Shown: positions 8,477 through 17,306, counted from the first letter of the stretch. The stretch: 64,000 bases of DNA from an uncultured Oscillospiraceae bacterium (GCA_910584045.1 CAJTYO010000008.1:16358-80357), one strand, 5' to 3'. Notes: generated from the sequence alone by a model not told the origin. Program-made: numbers and translations.

Positions 8477-8571
8477 ATACTCATGAGGGAGTAGTGGCGG
8501 GATAACTCGCGGTAAGTCAACATACTGGTCTGTCAGGACCTGGCTTGCCTTAATGAACGAGACTCATGTAT
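8477..8571 (+). ncRNA. yybP-ykoY (Mn2+) riboswitch aptamer
   Basis: The P1 stem pairs ATAC-(TC)-ATGAG (8477-8487) with CTCATGTAT (8563-8571). Inside are GAGGGAGTAG (8485-8494), a hairpin GCGGG/CTCGC, GTCA (8516-8519), a hairpin GGTC/GACC (8527-8540), and the 3' block GGCTTGCCT...ACGAGACT ending at 8564. These are the conserved pieces of the yybP-ykoY family, which senses Mn2+ and turns on efflux genes. The downstream gene is mntP, which fits. Confidence 0.88.
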
Positions 8572-8590
8572 GGCTGTACGCCGTGCATGG

Positions 8591-8631
8591 GAGGAAGGAC
8601 CAGGCACGATACGCCTGGTCCTTCCTCTTTT
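8591..8631 (+). terminator. Riboswitch expression-platform terminator
   Basis: A 15-bp perfect stem, GAGGAAGGACCAGGC (8591-8605) with its complement (8613-8627), a 7-base loop and TTTT. It lies between the aptamer and the mntP ribosome site, so it would cut off mntP transcription when the aptamer is unliganded. Confidence 0.9.
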
Positions 8632-8674
8632 GCCTGGCGCGGCGGACATGAAACACAAAAGATAGGAGACAGAT

Positions 8675-9244
8675 ATGGGGATTGCGGAGCTGTTTTTGAT
8701 CGGGGTGGGGCTGAGCATGGACGCCTTTGCAGTAGCGGTCTGCAAGGGGCTTTCCATGCCCAAAATGCGCTGGCGGCAGGCGGGGGTAATCGCCCTGTCC
8801 TTCGGCCTTTTCCAGGCGCTGATGCCCCTTTTGGGCTGGACCCTGGGCCGCCGGTTCGAGATATACATCACAAGCGTGGACCACTGGATCGCCTTTGTAC
8901 TGCTGGGCCTTATCGGCGGCAAGATGATCTGGGACACATTTCACGAGGAAGAAGAGGAAGCCGCCCCTCAGGACAAGCTCAGCTTGCGGGAACTGCTGAT
9001 GCTCTCCATCGCCACCAGCGTTGACGCCATGGCGGTGGGCATCACCTTTGCCTTTTTGCGGGTACAGATCGTACCAGCGGCAACCCTCATCGGCTGCACC
9101 ACCTGCATCCTATCACTGGCCGGGGTGTGCGCCGGGCGGCGGTTTGGCAGCAAGTATAAAAGCCGGGCAACACTGGCAGGGGGTGTGATTCTTTGCCTGA
9201 TCGGACTGAAAATTCTACTGGAGCATCTAGGAATCCTGGGATAG
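8675..9244 (+). CDS. mntP: Manganese efflux pump MntP
   Basis: The 189-residue inner membrane protein exports Mn2+. It has two homologous halves, each beginning with the family signature (GVGLSMDAFAVAVCKG near residue 10 and IATSVDAMAVGITFAF near residue 110), with conserved Asp residues in the membrane. There are six hydrophobic segments in all, with an acidic EEEEEAAPQD loop between the halves. AGGAGA precedes the ATG. Control by the upstream Mn2+ riboswitch agrees with the function. Confidence 0.95.
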   Translation: MGIAELFLIGVGLSMDAFAVAVCKGLSMPKMRWRQAGVIALSFGLFQALMPLLGWTLGRRFEIYITSVDHWIAFVLLGLIGGKMIWDTFHEEEEEAAPQDKLSLRELLMLSIATSVDAMAVGITFAFLRVQIVPAATLIGCTTCILSLAGVCAGRRFGSKYKSRATLAGGVILCLIGLKILLEHLGILG

Positions 9245-9272
9245 AATCCCGGGGCAAACCGCAAAAAAGCAG

Positions 9273-9301
9273 TGGATTTTTTTGTCCGACTGTGCTATAC
9301 T
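9273..9301 (+). promoter_or_regulatory. Probable extended -10 promoter of the M23 peptidase gene
   Basis: TGC-TATACT (9293-9301) is an extended -10; the -35 (TGGATT, 9273-9278) is weak. It lies about 85 bases before the ATG at 9387. Confidence 0.4.
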
Positions 9302-9386
9302 GTCTTCCGATAGCGCTCCGGCATCTATTGTTAGCAGGAAAATCTGTCAGCAAAACAGCGCCCCGAAAACGGGGCTGGGAGGTACT

Positions 9387-10598
9387 ATGCAGATGAAAAT
9401 TCAAAGGCGTGTGCTGTCGCTGGTTATGGCTCTGGCGCTGCTGTTCGCGCTGGTTCCGCCGGGGGGCCGGGAGGGTCTGGCCTCCGTGGCACTGGCGGTA
9501 ACCCAGGCGGAAATCGACGGTTTGAAGGACGACGCAAAGGAGTTGTCCAAGCAGACTTCTTCCCTAAAAAGTCAGCTGGCGGACCTGAAGAACCAGCGCA
9601 ACAGCGCTCTGGAACGCAAACATCTGCTAGACCAGCAGATCACCTTGACAGTACAGTCTATAGAAAACACAGAAAAGCAAATCTCCGGCTATGAGACCCT
9701 GCTTGCCCAGACATCTTACGAGCTGGAGGAAAACCGCCGGCAGGAGGAGCAGCAGTACGCCGTTTTCTGTGAACGCGCCCGGGTGATGGAGGAGGCGGGG
9801 ACCACCTCCTATTGGGCTGTGCTGTTCAAGGCAGACAGCTTCTCCGATCTGCTCAGCCGCCTGTCCGACGTACAGGAGGTCATGAGCTACGACCAGAACT
9901 TGCTGGACAACCTGCGGCAGCTTCGCACCCAGATAGAAGCCAAGCAGGACGAACAGGAGGACCTGATGCTCCAATCCGAGGAGGCCAAGGCGGAGCTGGA
10001 AGCCCAGAAGGTAGATCTGGACCAGCAGCAGGCAGAGGCTGAGGAGCTGTACAATGAGATCCAGGCCAATGTGAGCGCGTATGAGGAGCAGCTCGCAGAG
10101 CTCAACGACGAGAGGGAGCGCATCCAAGCGGAGATCGTAAAGAAGTCCGAGGAGATGGCCCGGCAGATGGCCATGACCGCCACCAAGGGCGGCTACATAT
10201 GGCCGGAGACCGTCAGCCGCCGGATTACTTCTCCGCAGGGCGCCCGCAATACAGGCATTAAAGGCGCCTCTACCAACCACAAAGGCGTAGACATTGGCGG
10301 CGTGGGGACCAGCACCAGCGTCTTGGCTACCAAGGCCGGAGTGGTCATCACCTCTGCCCTCCACAGGTCCTATGGCAACTACGTGGTCATCAGCCACGGC
10401 CCAGGGAACACCACCCTGTACGCCCATATGTCCAGCCGCTCTGTGAAGGAAGGGGATACCGTGACCCAAGGCCAGGTGATCGGCATCACCGGTTCCACCG
10501 GCGTCAGCAGCGGACCGCACCTCCACTATGAGATCACAGAGGGCGGCGTCCGGGTCAATCCCCTGGATTATCTGCCTGGGTGGATCAAGGCCTGGTAA
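9387..10598 (+). CDS. Secreted coiled-coil M23 peptidase (EnvC/PcsB-like cell wall hydrolase)
   Basis: The 403-residue product has an N-terminal signal peptide (basic start, then VMALALLFALVPP). A long heptad-rich coiled coil follows at about residues 35-255, and then a lysostaphin-type M23 domain with HKGVDIGG (zinc His and Asp), GNYVVISHG and HLHYEI. Such proteins cut peptidoglycan cross-bridges and are often held inactive by the coiled coil until FtsEX acts on it. ATG 9387 follows GGGAGG; the longer open frame from 9282 would bury the signal peptide. A terminator follows. Confidence 0.9.
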   Translation: MQMKIQRRVLSLVMALALLFALVPPGGREGLASVALAVTQAEIDGLKDDAKELSKQTSSLKSQLADLKNQRNSALERKHLLDQQITLTVQSIENTEKQISGYETLLAQTSYELEENRRQEEQQYAVFCERARVMEEAGTTSYWAVLFKADSFSDLLSRLSDVQEVMSYDQNLLDNLRQLRTQIEAKQDEQEDLMLQSEEAKAELEAQKVDLDQQQAEAEELYNEIQANVSAYEEQLAELNDERERIQAEIVKKSEEMARQMAMTATKGGYIWPETVSRRITSPQGARNTGIKGASTNHKGVDIGGVGTSTSVLATKAGVVITSALHRSYGNYVVISHGPGNTTLYAHMSSRSVKEGDTVTQGQVIGITGSTGVSSGPHLHYEITEGGVRVNPLDYLPGWIKAW

Positions 10599-10610
10599 AA
10601 TCGATAAAAA

Positions 10611-10642
10611 CAGCTGAGGGAGACTCCCTTAGCTGTTTTTTA
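10611..10642 (+). terminator. Intrinsic terminator after the M23 peptidase gene
   Basis: Stem CAGCTGAGGG (10611-10620) with CCCTTAGCTG (10626-10635, one G-U pair), a 5-base loop, then a run of T. Confidence 0.88.
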
Positions 10643-10660
10643 CGATTTGAAATATTCCTG

Positions 10661-10708
10661 TTTTTTCTTGAAAAAGTATCAAAAAGAACTTTAATCTTGG
10701 AACTAAAG
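10661..10708 (+). repeat. Dispersed intergenic hairpin repeat, copy 1
   Basis: It begins TTTTTTCTTGAAAAAGTATC and continues with AAAAAGAAC and TTTAATCTTGG. Related copies lie at 32735-32785 (opposite strand) and 53352-53400. It lies just after the M23 gene terminator. No coding potential is visible. Confidence 0.6.
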
Positions 10709-10742
10709 CCATTTCTATTCCTAGCTTTCCTGCTCGCTCCAG

Positions 10743-10769
10743 CCCTAAGCCGCCATAGGCGGGTTAGGG
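10743..10769. repeat. Palindromic element around CCGCCATAGGCGG
   Basis: CCCTAAGCCGCC and GGCGGGTTAGGG form a 12-base inverted repeat around ATA with one mismatch. The 19 bases at 10745-10763 recur exactly, inverted, at 36392-36410. It could also serve as the minus-strand 3' end hairpin of hemB. Confidence 0.55.
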
Positions 10770-10803
10770 GTAACGGTACGGCTCTCCTAATTGGAAAAAC
10801 GCA

Positions 10804-11787
10804 TCAGCCAATCACCCCGCCGGCGATCGCGTCCGCCAGCTCCTTGGCGTAGTAAGTGATCAGCATATCCGCCCCCGCCCGGAAAATCGACAGCGCCGTC
10901 TCGCACATGATCCGTTCCTCATCCACCAGTCCGGCGGCAGACGCCGCCTTAATCATAGCGTATTCACCGGACACCGAGTAGGCGCACAGAGGCCGGTCAA
11001 AGGTAACTGCGCACTCCCGGATCACGTCCAGATAGCTGAGGGCGGGCTTCACCATCAGAATATCCGCCCCTTCCCCATCGTCCAGGGCGCACTCCCGCAG
11101 GGCCTCCCTCCGATTGTGAGGATCCATCTGGTATCCCTTCCGGTCTCCAAAGGAAGGGGCCGATCCGGCGGCGGCGCGGAAGGGCCCGTAAAAGGCCGAG
11201 GCATATTTGGCCGAATAGGCCATGATGGCTGTATTCTGAAATCCATTTTCATCCAGCGCCCGCCGCAGCACTGCTACATGGCCGTCCATCATATCCGATG
11301 GGGCTACCATATCCGCTCCAGCGGCGGCGTGACTGACGGCGATCTCCGCCAAGCAGGCCAGGGTTTCGTCGTTGTCCACCTCATGACCATGCAAAATGCC
11401 GCAGTGCCCGTGGTCTGTATACTCGCACATACACACGTCGGTAATAACGGTGAAATCCGGGTATGCCCCCTTGATGGCCCTCACAGCCTGCTGGATAACG
11501 CCGCGATCCGCCCAGGCAGAGGAACCGCAGGCATCCTTCTCCGCCGGAAGGCCAAAGAGAATGCCGTGCTTTACTCCGTGCTCCAAACACGCCTCCACTG
11601 CACGGCACACACTGTTCAGCCCATAGTGATTCTGCCCCGGCAGGCTCTCAATGGGGCGCACACCGGAGAGGGTCTCATCCACAAAAATGGGATAAATAAG
11701 CGCTTCCCGGCTCACCCTGGTCTCCCGGCAGAGTCGGCGGACAGCGTCTGTCCGCCGCAGGCGGCGGGGACGGTTGATAAGGTCCAT
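10804..11787 (-). CDS. hemB: Porphobilinogen synthase HemB
   Basis: HemB condenses two 5-aminolevulinate molecules to porphobilinogen, the first common tetrapyrrole step after ALA. The 327-residue product has both Schiff-base lysines (AYSAKYAS near residue 194 and LMVKPALSY near 246) and the cysteine-rich metal loop DVCMCEYTDHGHCG, which marks the zinc-dependent type. AAGGAGG stands upstream of the ATG. It is the last gene of the minus-strand tetrapyrrole cluster. Confidence 0.96.
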   Translation of the reverse strand: MDLINRPRRLRRTDAVRRLCRETRVSREALIYPIFVDETLSGVRPIESLPGQNHYGLNSVCRAVEACLEHGVKHGILFGLPAEKDACGSSAWADRGVIQQAVRAIKGAYPDFTVITDVCMCEYTDHGHCGILHGHEVDNDETLACLAEIAVSHAAAGADMVAPSDMMDGHVAVLRRALDENGFQNTAIMAYSAKYASAFYGPFRAAAGSAPSFGDRKGYQMDPHNRREALRECALDDGEGADILMVKPALSYLDVIRECAVTFDRPLCAYSVSGEYAMIKAASAAGLVDEERIMCETALSIFRAGADMLITYYAKELADAIAGGVIG

Positions 11788-11800
11788 TGAGCAATCCTCC

Positions 11801-12247
11801 TTAAACCACGAAATTTATATAACTACAGAGCAGATGGCAGATGGTGAATGCTGTAATTGGAAAGATAGAAATGAAGTTTTTCCGGTCCAGTGCATAGAAG
11901 AAAAAACACAGACATGGCGGGGCTGTCAGCAGCAGGATCACCGTCGGATAGACGATCCCTCGGTAATAGAGTACCCAGCCGAGATAGTACAGCAGTCCAC
12001 AGACAGCGCAGCTTCCAAGCAGCGCCGTCATCCGCAGCGGTCCTCTCTCCCTGTTCACCACCCCGCAGAGCGCCGCAACAAGAAGAACCTGACACACCGA
12101 GGCGACCGCATCCAGGGTTTCCGTCCCAGACTGTCCCCTCAAAATATCCCGGGGAGCCGGGACGGCGAACCAGACTAAATTGGGCAGCATGATCAGGACG
12201 AACAGCAACAGCCCCCAGGGGTCAAAGGCAAGCTTATATCTCCTCAT
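11801..12247 (-). CDS. Four-segment membrane protein of unknown function
   Basis: The 148-residue product has four predicted membrane segments (about residues 12-28, 45-62, 72-90 and 98-116, with a further hydrophobic tail). The ATG overlaps the stop of the DUF3788 gene as ATGA, and hemB follows after 13 bases, so it is in the heme operon. I do not recognise a family. Transport of a tetrapyrrole or metal would be only a guess from position. Confidence 0.65.
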   Translation of the reverse strand: MRRYKLAFDPWGLLLFVLIMLPNLVWFAVPAPRDILRGQSGTETLDAVASVCQVLLVAALCGVVNRERGPLRMTALLGSCAVCGLLYYLGWVLYYRGIVYPTVILLLTAPPCLCFFFYALDRKNFISIFPITAFTICHLLCSYINFVV

Positions 12248-12663
12248 TTACTTGCCCGAATGGCGATACCCCGCAGCACATCCCGGTACAGCTCGTCCCG
12301 GTCCTCCAGGTCCACCATCAGCCAACGCTGCCCGTTGCCCTCCCTCGTACGGTCATATATATCCCGCAGCGCGGCACAGCACTCCGGCATGATCGTCTCG
12401 ACGGCCTCCTTCTCCTTCCGGCTCACTACCAGCAACACCGTGAAATACTGCTCCCGCGGATAAATAGTACACAGAGATTTGCCGGATTTTTTGAATTTGA
12501 CATTCCAGCCTCTCTCCATGCTGCACGAGCTATATTCAATCTTCTCCGCACAGCGGTAGGCCCCCATAATCTCCCCGCAGAATTCCCGGAATACGGGGTT
12601 ACGCACATACTCCCCCATCTCGTTCAGCGTGGGTTGATAGTCTCTGTTTTGCAGGTCGATCAT
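12244..12663 (-). CDS. DUF3788-type protein
   Basis: The 139-residue soluble product fits DUF3788, with an early RNPVFREFCGEI helix, a KFKKSGKSLCTIYPRE strand region, and the late RDIYDRTREGNGQRWLMVDL. I place the start at ATG 12663, which overlaps the stop of cobA-hemD as ATGA; a GTG two codons upstream is an alternative. The function is unknown. It lies between heme genes without gaps. Confidence 0.72.
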   Translation of the reverse strand: MIDLQNRDYQPTLNEMGEYVRNPVFREFCGEIMGAYRCAEKIEYSSCSMERGWNVKFKKSGKSLCTIYPREQYFTVLLVVSRKEKEAVETIMPECCAALRDIYDRTREGNGQRWLMVDLEDRDELYRDVLRGIAIRASK

Positions 12664-14168
12664 ATGCACAGCCCTCCATCGGCTGTTTTCACTGCCAGCT
12701 CCACCAGCGCATCAATCGCCGCCCTCTCCGCCACCTGAACGAACAGGCCATGCCTCTTCGCCTCTCCGGCGGTCTGCTCTCCGATACAGAGGCCCGTGAT
12801 TCGTGTGAAATCCGCATCCGGCCCCACTGCGAAGACAAGTCCCTTGACCGTGGAGGCGGAGGTAAAAGTTACATAGTCAAACCGCCCCGCCTCTATCTCC
12901 CTCCGAAGCTCTGCGGACCTGGGGTTGTTGTATATTGTGCGGTAAACGGACACATCATCACAGGCAATCCCCGCCGCCTCCAGCGCGTTCGTCAAGGCGG
13001 GAGTCCCCTCCTCCGCCCGCAGCAGCAGTACTCTGCCCCCAGCGACATTTGCCAGGGCCGCACCCATGTGGGCGGCGTCGCAGAACTCCGGAACCAGGTC
13101 GGCGGCAAGCCCGCGGGCCGTCAGCGCCCGCCCGGTGGCAGGGCCGACGGCCGCCAGTTTCACGCCTCCCAGCGCCCGGGCATCTTTTCCCATATCCCGC
13201 AGGCACGACCAGAACGCCTCCACCCCAGCGGCACTGGTGAAGCCCAACCATTCATAGGCTGAAAGCCGCCCCAGCGCCTCCTCCATGGCAGGACAGGGCC
13301 GGATGGCCTCCGTGCGGATGCAGGGAAACCCCACCACGTCCGCCCCCAGCGCCCGCAGCTTCTCCGACAGCGTTCCCGCCCGATCTACAGGCCGGGTAAC
13401 CAGAATTCTCCTGCCATGGAGGGGGAGCCGCTCAAACCAGCACAGCTCCTCCGACAGAGAGCAAACGCCTCCCACAATCAACAAGGCGGGGCTGCGGATA
13501 CCCATCTCCGCCGCCCGCCTCTCCAAGTTGGACAGGGTCGACAGACACCGCCGCTGCTGCGGCAGGGTTCCGTTTTCCACCATGGCGGCTGGGACGTCCG
13601 GGTCCATCCCGGCCGATAGCAGCCCCTCCGCAATGACCGGCAGGGCCGTCACACCCATGAGGAACACCAGCGTCCCCCTGGTCCGTACCAAGGCCTCAAA
13701 GTCGATGTTCAGAGCCGTGCCCGCCCGCGCGTGGGCGGTGACAAAATGCACAGAGGAGGCGAAATCCCGATGGGTCACCGGGATCCCCCCATAGGCCGCC
13801 GCCGCCACGGCAGAGGTAATACCGGGTACCTCCTCGAAGTCCACTCCTCCGGCGGCAAGTACCTGCAGCTCCTCGCCGCCCCGGCCAAAGACGAAGGGGT
13901 CCCCGCCCTTCAGCCGCACCACATTGCGCCCCGCCCGCGCCTCCTTCAACAGAATACGGTTGATCCCATCCTGGGGCACCGGATGATGGCTGGCCTCCTT
14001 GCCCACGTCGATCCGCTGGGCGGAGGCGGGGATCAGCGAGAGCACGGCGGGGCTCACCAACCGGTCATAGACCACAACCTCTGCCTGCTCCAGCGCCCAC
14101 AGCCCCTTAACAGTCAGCAGCCCCGGGTCCCCAGGACCAGCCCCTACAAGCGTCACTTTCCCTGCCAT
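12660..14168 (-). CDS. cobA-hemD: Uroporphyrinogen-III C-methyltransferase / uroporphyrinogen-III synthase fusion (CobA-HemD)
   Basis: The 502-residue product fuses two enzymes. Residues 1 to about 245 are SUMT, which methylates uroporphyrinogen III to precorrin-2 (VGAGPGDPGLLTVKG, VVRLKGGDPFVFGRGGEE, VPGITSAVAAAAYGGIPVTH). Residues from about 250 are HemD, which closes the ring (RILVTRPVDRAGTLSEKLRALGA and FTSASTVKGL). This fusion is common in Clostridia and feeds both siroheme and cobalamin. hemC ends three bases upstream. Confidence 0.95.
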   Translation of the reverse strand: MAGKVTLVGAGPGDPGLLTVKGLWALEQAEVVVYDRLVSPAVLSLIPASAQRIDVGKEASHHPVPQDGINRILLKEARAGRNVVRLKGGDPFVFGRGGEELQVLAAGGVDFEEVPGITSAVAAAAYGGIPVTHRDFASSVHFVTAHARAGTALNIDFEALVRTRGTLVFLMGVTALPVIAEGLLSAGMDPDVPAAMVENGTLPQQRRCLSTLSNLERRAAEMGIRSPALLIVGGVCSLSEELCWFERLPLHGRRILVTRPVDRAGTLSEKLRALGADVVGFPCIRTEAIRPCPAMEEALGRLSAYEWLGFTSAAGVEAFWSCLRDMGKDARALGGVKLAAVGPATGRALTARGLAADLVPEFCDAAHMGAALANVAGGRVLLLRAEEGTPALTNALEAAGIACDDVSVYRTIYNNPRSAELRREIEAGRFDYVTFTSASTVKGLVFAVGPDADFTRITGLCIGEQTAGEAKRHGLFVQVAERAAIDALVELAVKTADGGLCI

Positions 14169-14171
14169 GGA

Positions 14172-15047
14172 CTATCCCTCCTTCAGCTTTTTTGCCAGAG
14201 TCCGAGCCAGTGCGGTCCCATCCCCGGCAGGGCCGGATATGGCGCCCCTCCAAAGGCGGTCCTCCTCATCCGCATACAGTCCGGTGACTGTAATCCCCTC
14301 CCCCTCCGTCTCGGCATAGGCCGCAATAGGAGAGGAGCAGCCCCCGTCCAGCGCCCGGACAAATGCCCGCTCCGCCATGGCGCAGGCCTCTGCCGCCGGG
14401 TCTCGGAGGCAGTCAAAAACCGCCCTGTCCATATCCGCCCGGCACTGGACGGCCAGAATACCCTGTCCGGCGGCGGGCAACAGTTCCTCCGGCTGAAAGT
14501 ATCGGCTGATCCGCCCCTCCAGACCCAGGCGTTTCAGTCCCGCCGCCGCCAGCACCAGAGCGCCGTACTCTCCGCCGTCCAACTTGCGCAGACGGGTCTG
14601 CACATTTCCCCGGACGGGCCGGACCTCCAGCTCCGGAAACAGCTTCCTCAACTGAAACCGCCGCCGGGGACTGGCGCTGCCGATAGGGCCGACCAGACTC
14701 TCCGCTCCCTCCGGCAGTACAAGCGCATCCCGGGGGTCTTCCCGCCGAAGGAAGGCCACAACGGGCAGTTCCTCAGGCAGGTTCATAGGCAAATCCTTAC
14801 AGCTGTGGACCGTCAGGTCCACCCGTCCCTCCCGCAGAGCGGCCTCCAACTCCTTGACAAACAGGCCCTTCCCCCCCACCTGCTCCAGCGTGCGGTCCAG
14901 AATTCTGTCCCCGGTGGTCTTCATGGTCACCAGTTCCAGCTCCAGCTCCGGCCAGGCTGAACGGAGCGCGTCCATCACCAACCGGGACTGGATTACCGCC
15001 AGGCGGCTGTCCCTGCTGCCAACACGCAGCCTTTTAATATGTATCAT
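14172..15047 (-). CDS. hemC: Hydroxymethylbilane synthase HemC
   Basis: HemC links four porphobilinogens into hydroxymethylbilane. The 291-residue product has RVGSRDSRLAVIQSRLV, the VHSCKDLPM loop, the SPRRRFQL arginine cluster and LDGGCSSPIAAYAE with the cysteine that holds the dipyrromethane cofactor. ATG 15047 is chosen because the homologous sequence begins there; it overlaps the end of the upstream gene by 14 bases. A longer open frame to 15323 is an overlap artefact. Confidence 0.95.
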   Translation of the reverse strand: MIHIKRLRVGSRDSRLAVIQSRLVMDALRSAWPELELELVTMKTTGDRILDRTLEQVGGKGLFVKELEAALREGRVDLTVHSCKDLPMNLPEELPVVAFLRREDPRDALVLPEGAESLVGPIGSASPRRRFQLRKLFPELEVRPVRGNVQTRLRKLDGGEYGALVLAAAGLKRLGLEGRISRYFQPEELLPAAGQGILAVQCRADMDRAVFDCLRDPAAEACAMAERAFVRALDGGCSSPIAAYAETEGEGITVTGLYADEEDRLWRGAISGPAGDGTALARTLAKKLKEG

Positions 15048-15489
15048 CCTTTCCGTTTTCCAGGATTGTTCGAACTTTTTCTGCTGTTTCGGCGGTTCTT
15101 CTGTGGTCCGACCCATCCCCCACCAAACCGGCCACCATGCCGTTCCCCTGGCATATGGCGGGGAAGAAAAAGTCGCAGTCCGACGGCTCGTCCGATCGAT
15201 TGAAGAAAATCCCCAGCTGTCTGGCCTCCCGCCCTGCGGCCTCGTTGACGGACCCGTCATCGGCGGCAGCCACAACCAGAAACGCCCCCGCCAGATCCCC
15301 GGACCTGTAGATCCGCTCCTCATAGCGGACGCCCACCGCCTTCCGCACCATAGATGGTGAGATCACCGTGACCTCTGCGCCGAAGTCCGCCAGGACCTCC
15401 GCCCGGCGTAGCCCTACCGTCCCGCCGCCGATCACGACGGCCTTTTTTCCGGTGAGATCCACAAACAGAGGAAAACGCCTATTCCCCAT
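15034..15489 (-). CDS. Short precorrin-2 dehydrogenase (siroheme synthase N-domain)
   Basis: This NAD-dependent enzyme oxidises precorrin-2 to sirohydrochlorin. The 151-residue product has FVDLTGKKAVVIGGGTVGLR (the dinucleotide-binding loop), VTVISP and FFNRSDEPSDCDFFFPA. It stops shortly after the Rossmann domain, whereas Met8p, SirC and CysG continue into a dimerisation domain and, in Met8p and CysG, a chelatase part. Chelation must then be done by another protein. The ATG overlaps the cobI stop by 11 bases. Confidence 0.88.
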   Translation of the reverse strand: MGNRRFPLFVDLTGKKAVVIGGGTVGLRRAEVLADFGAEVTVISPSMVRKAVGVRYEERIYRSGDLAGAFLVVAAADDGSVNEAAGREARQLGIFFNRSDEPSDCDFFFPAICQGNGMVAGLVGDGSDHRRTAETAEKVRTILENGKDDTY

Positions 15490-16192
15490 TCCGCTTGACC
15501 ACCACCACGGAGAAATACCCGCTGTCCTCCGGCGCGTCAGCGAACCGGGGGTACACCCGCTCGGTCTCCATGCCGCAGTTCTCCACCATGGATGCCCGGT
15601 CCAGTAATTCGTGGGCCTCCAACGTTCTGCGCAGCTGACCAAGCTCTCGGCCCGCCTTCATGAACACATAGTTTGCATCCACCGACAGGCAGTCCTCCAC
15701 GTCCCGGTGGGAGGCGGGGATAATCAGTAGCCTCTCTCCGCCCTCGCACAGCCCGCCGCCTAACGCCGCCGCCACCGCACAGAAGGACGGCACGCCAGGA
15801 ATGATCCTCGCCTCATACCCCCTGGCCAACACCCGCCGATGGGTGTAGATATACGTGGCGTACACCGATGGGTCCCCCAGGGTGATGAACGCCACCGTTT
15901 TCCCCTCGTCCAGCAAGCCGGCGATCAGCTGGGCATTTGCCTCATAGGCTGCCTCCAGCCGCACAGGATCCCGGGTCATGGGGGCCTGGCAGTACAGCAG
16001 GGGTTTGCCCTCCGCCAAAGCGCCGATGATGGTCAGGGCCGTTTTCTCCCCCGCCCCCTTGTCGGGAACGGCGATGACGTCCGCCTCGTTCAAAATTCTC
16101 TGAGCCTTGAGTGTCAGAAGCTCCGGATCTCCGGGCCCTACGCCCACACCGTATAAAATACCTTTTTCCACGATGGGTATCCTCTCCTTCAT
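15479..16192 (-). CDS. cobI: Precorrin-2 C20-methyltransferase CobI/CbiL
   Basis: The 237-residue SAM-dependent enzyme adds the C20 methyl group on the way to cobalamin. It has the family start LYGVGVGPGDPELLTLKA, the substrate/SAM loop FITLGDPSVYATYIY, and RIIPGVPSFCAVAAALG. With cobA it commits the shared precursor to B12; the other cobalamin genes are not in this window. The start ATG 16192 has GGGGAG about 10 bases before it. Confidence 0.93.
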   Translation of the reverse strand: MKERIPIVEKGILYGVGVGPGDPELLTLKAQRILNEADVIAVPDKGAGEKTALTIIGALAEGKPLLYCQAPMTRDPVRLEAAYEANAQLIAGLLDEGKTVAFITLGDPSVYATYIYTHRRVLARGYEARIIPGVPSFCAVAAALGGGLCEGGERLLIIPASHRDVEDCLSVDANYVFMKAGRELGQLRRTLEAHELLDRASMVENCGMETERVYPRFADAPEDSGYFSVVVVKRNGE

Positions 16193-16283
16193 ATGTAGTT
16201 TGCTCCCCTCCTCCGGTACATGCTCCCCGCCGGACAGCCCAGCGCTTCAGCGGTCCGCTCCAGAGGGGATGCGTCCAGAATTG

Positions 16284-17279
16284 CTACGCCTCCTCCTGTT
16301 CAGGGTCGGTCCTTTCCTCGGAGGCGGGGTTCTCCGGGGAGGCAGGCTCTATCTCCGCAGGCGCCTCCACAGATGTCGCCACAGCTTCCCGCGCCGCAGC
16401 CTGACGGTTGACGAACAGGTTCTCCTGCCCGTGTGGGCACTTGCGCTTGTTCATGATCAACACTGCCGCCCCCGCGATGACGAACAGAATGCTCAGCAGC
16501 TGGCTGACCCGGATGGGCTGGCCGAAGAGCTCCCAGCCGAAGAGTTTGAGCGTATCGGTGCGCATCCCCTCAATCCAGGCTCGGCCCAGGCCGTACCAGA
16601 TGAAGTAGAAGCAGGTGTTCTCCCCATCGAAGGTTCGAGCCTTAGAGATGACAAACACAATCAGCAGCAGACCGATCAGATTCCACAGACTCTCATACAG
16701 GAACGTGGGATGGACCTCAATATATTCCGTGGCAGACACCCACACCCGCATCCGCCAAGGCAAAGTGGTCTCACCGCCGAAGACCTCCCGGTTGACGAAG
16801 TTGCCCCACCGGCCAACAGCCTGGCCAATGAGCAGACCCATTACTCCCAGGTCCGCGAAGGCCCCGAAGGACAGCTTCTTCCTCCGGCAGAAGATCAGCA
16901 GGACGAAAAAGGCCGTGATGACCGCCCCATAGATGGCCAGTCCGCCGTCCCATATGGCGACCATTTTGCCCCAGTTGAGGCCGCCGTCGGCATTTCGAAA
17001 CATATCCAGATAGAAGACGACATAGTAGAGCCTGGCCCCGAGAATGCACAGCGGTATCTGCCAGATCATCATGTCATAGATATTATCCTCCGTAATGCCG
17101 TACTTCTTCCCCTGCCGGCAGCAGAACAGCACGGCAAGAATCAGCCCCGCACAGATGATGATTCCGTACCAGCGCACCCCGTTCATAATGGGGATAGCCA
17201 CTGGAGACGGGTTGATGGACCAGTCCCCGAACAGGCCGGGGAAACTGATGGGCATATCGGTCCTTGCATATTCATACAT
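16284..17279 (-). CDS. lgt: Prolipoprotein diacylglyceryl transferase Lgt
   Basis: Lgt transfers diacylglycerol from phosphatidylglycerol to the lipobox cysteine of prolipoproteins. The 331-residue polytopic product carries the signature GRWGNFVNREVFGG with its essential Arg and Asn, and the HPTFLYESLWN and GLGRAWIEGMR motifs. A 45-residue charged tail rich in Glu, Ala and Pro follows the last membrane segment and is longer than usual. AAGGAGG stands before the ATG. A likely client in this window is the LTAC lipoprotein at 28216. Confidence 0.95.
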   Translation of the reverse strand: MYEYARTDMPISFPGLFGDWSINPSPVAIPIMNGVRWYGIIICAGLILAVLFCCRQGKKYGITEDNIYDMMIWQIPLCILGARLYYVVFYLDMFRNADGGLNWGKMVAIWDGGLAIYGAVITAFFVLLIFCRRKKLSFGAFADLGVMGLLIGQAVGRWGNFVNREVFGGETTLPWRMRVWVSATEYIEVHPTFLYESLWNLIGLLLIVFVISKARTFDGENTCFYFIWYGLGRAWIEGMRTDTLKLFGWELFGQPIRVSQLLSILFVIAGAAVLIMNKRKCPHGQENLFVNRQAAAREAVATSVEAPAEIEPASPENPASEERTDPEQEEA

Positions 17280-17306
17280 AATACTTGTTCCTCCTTGGAC
17301 GCTGTG

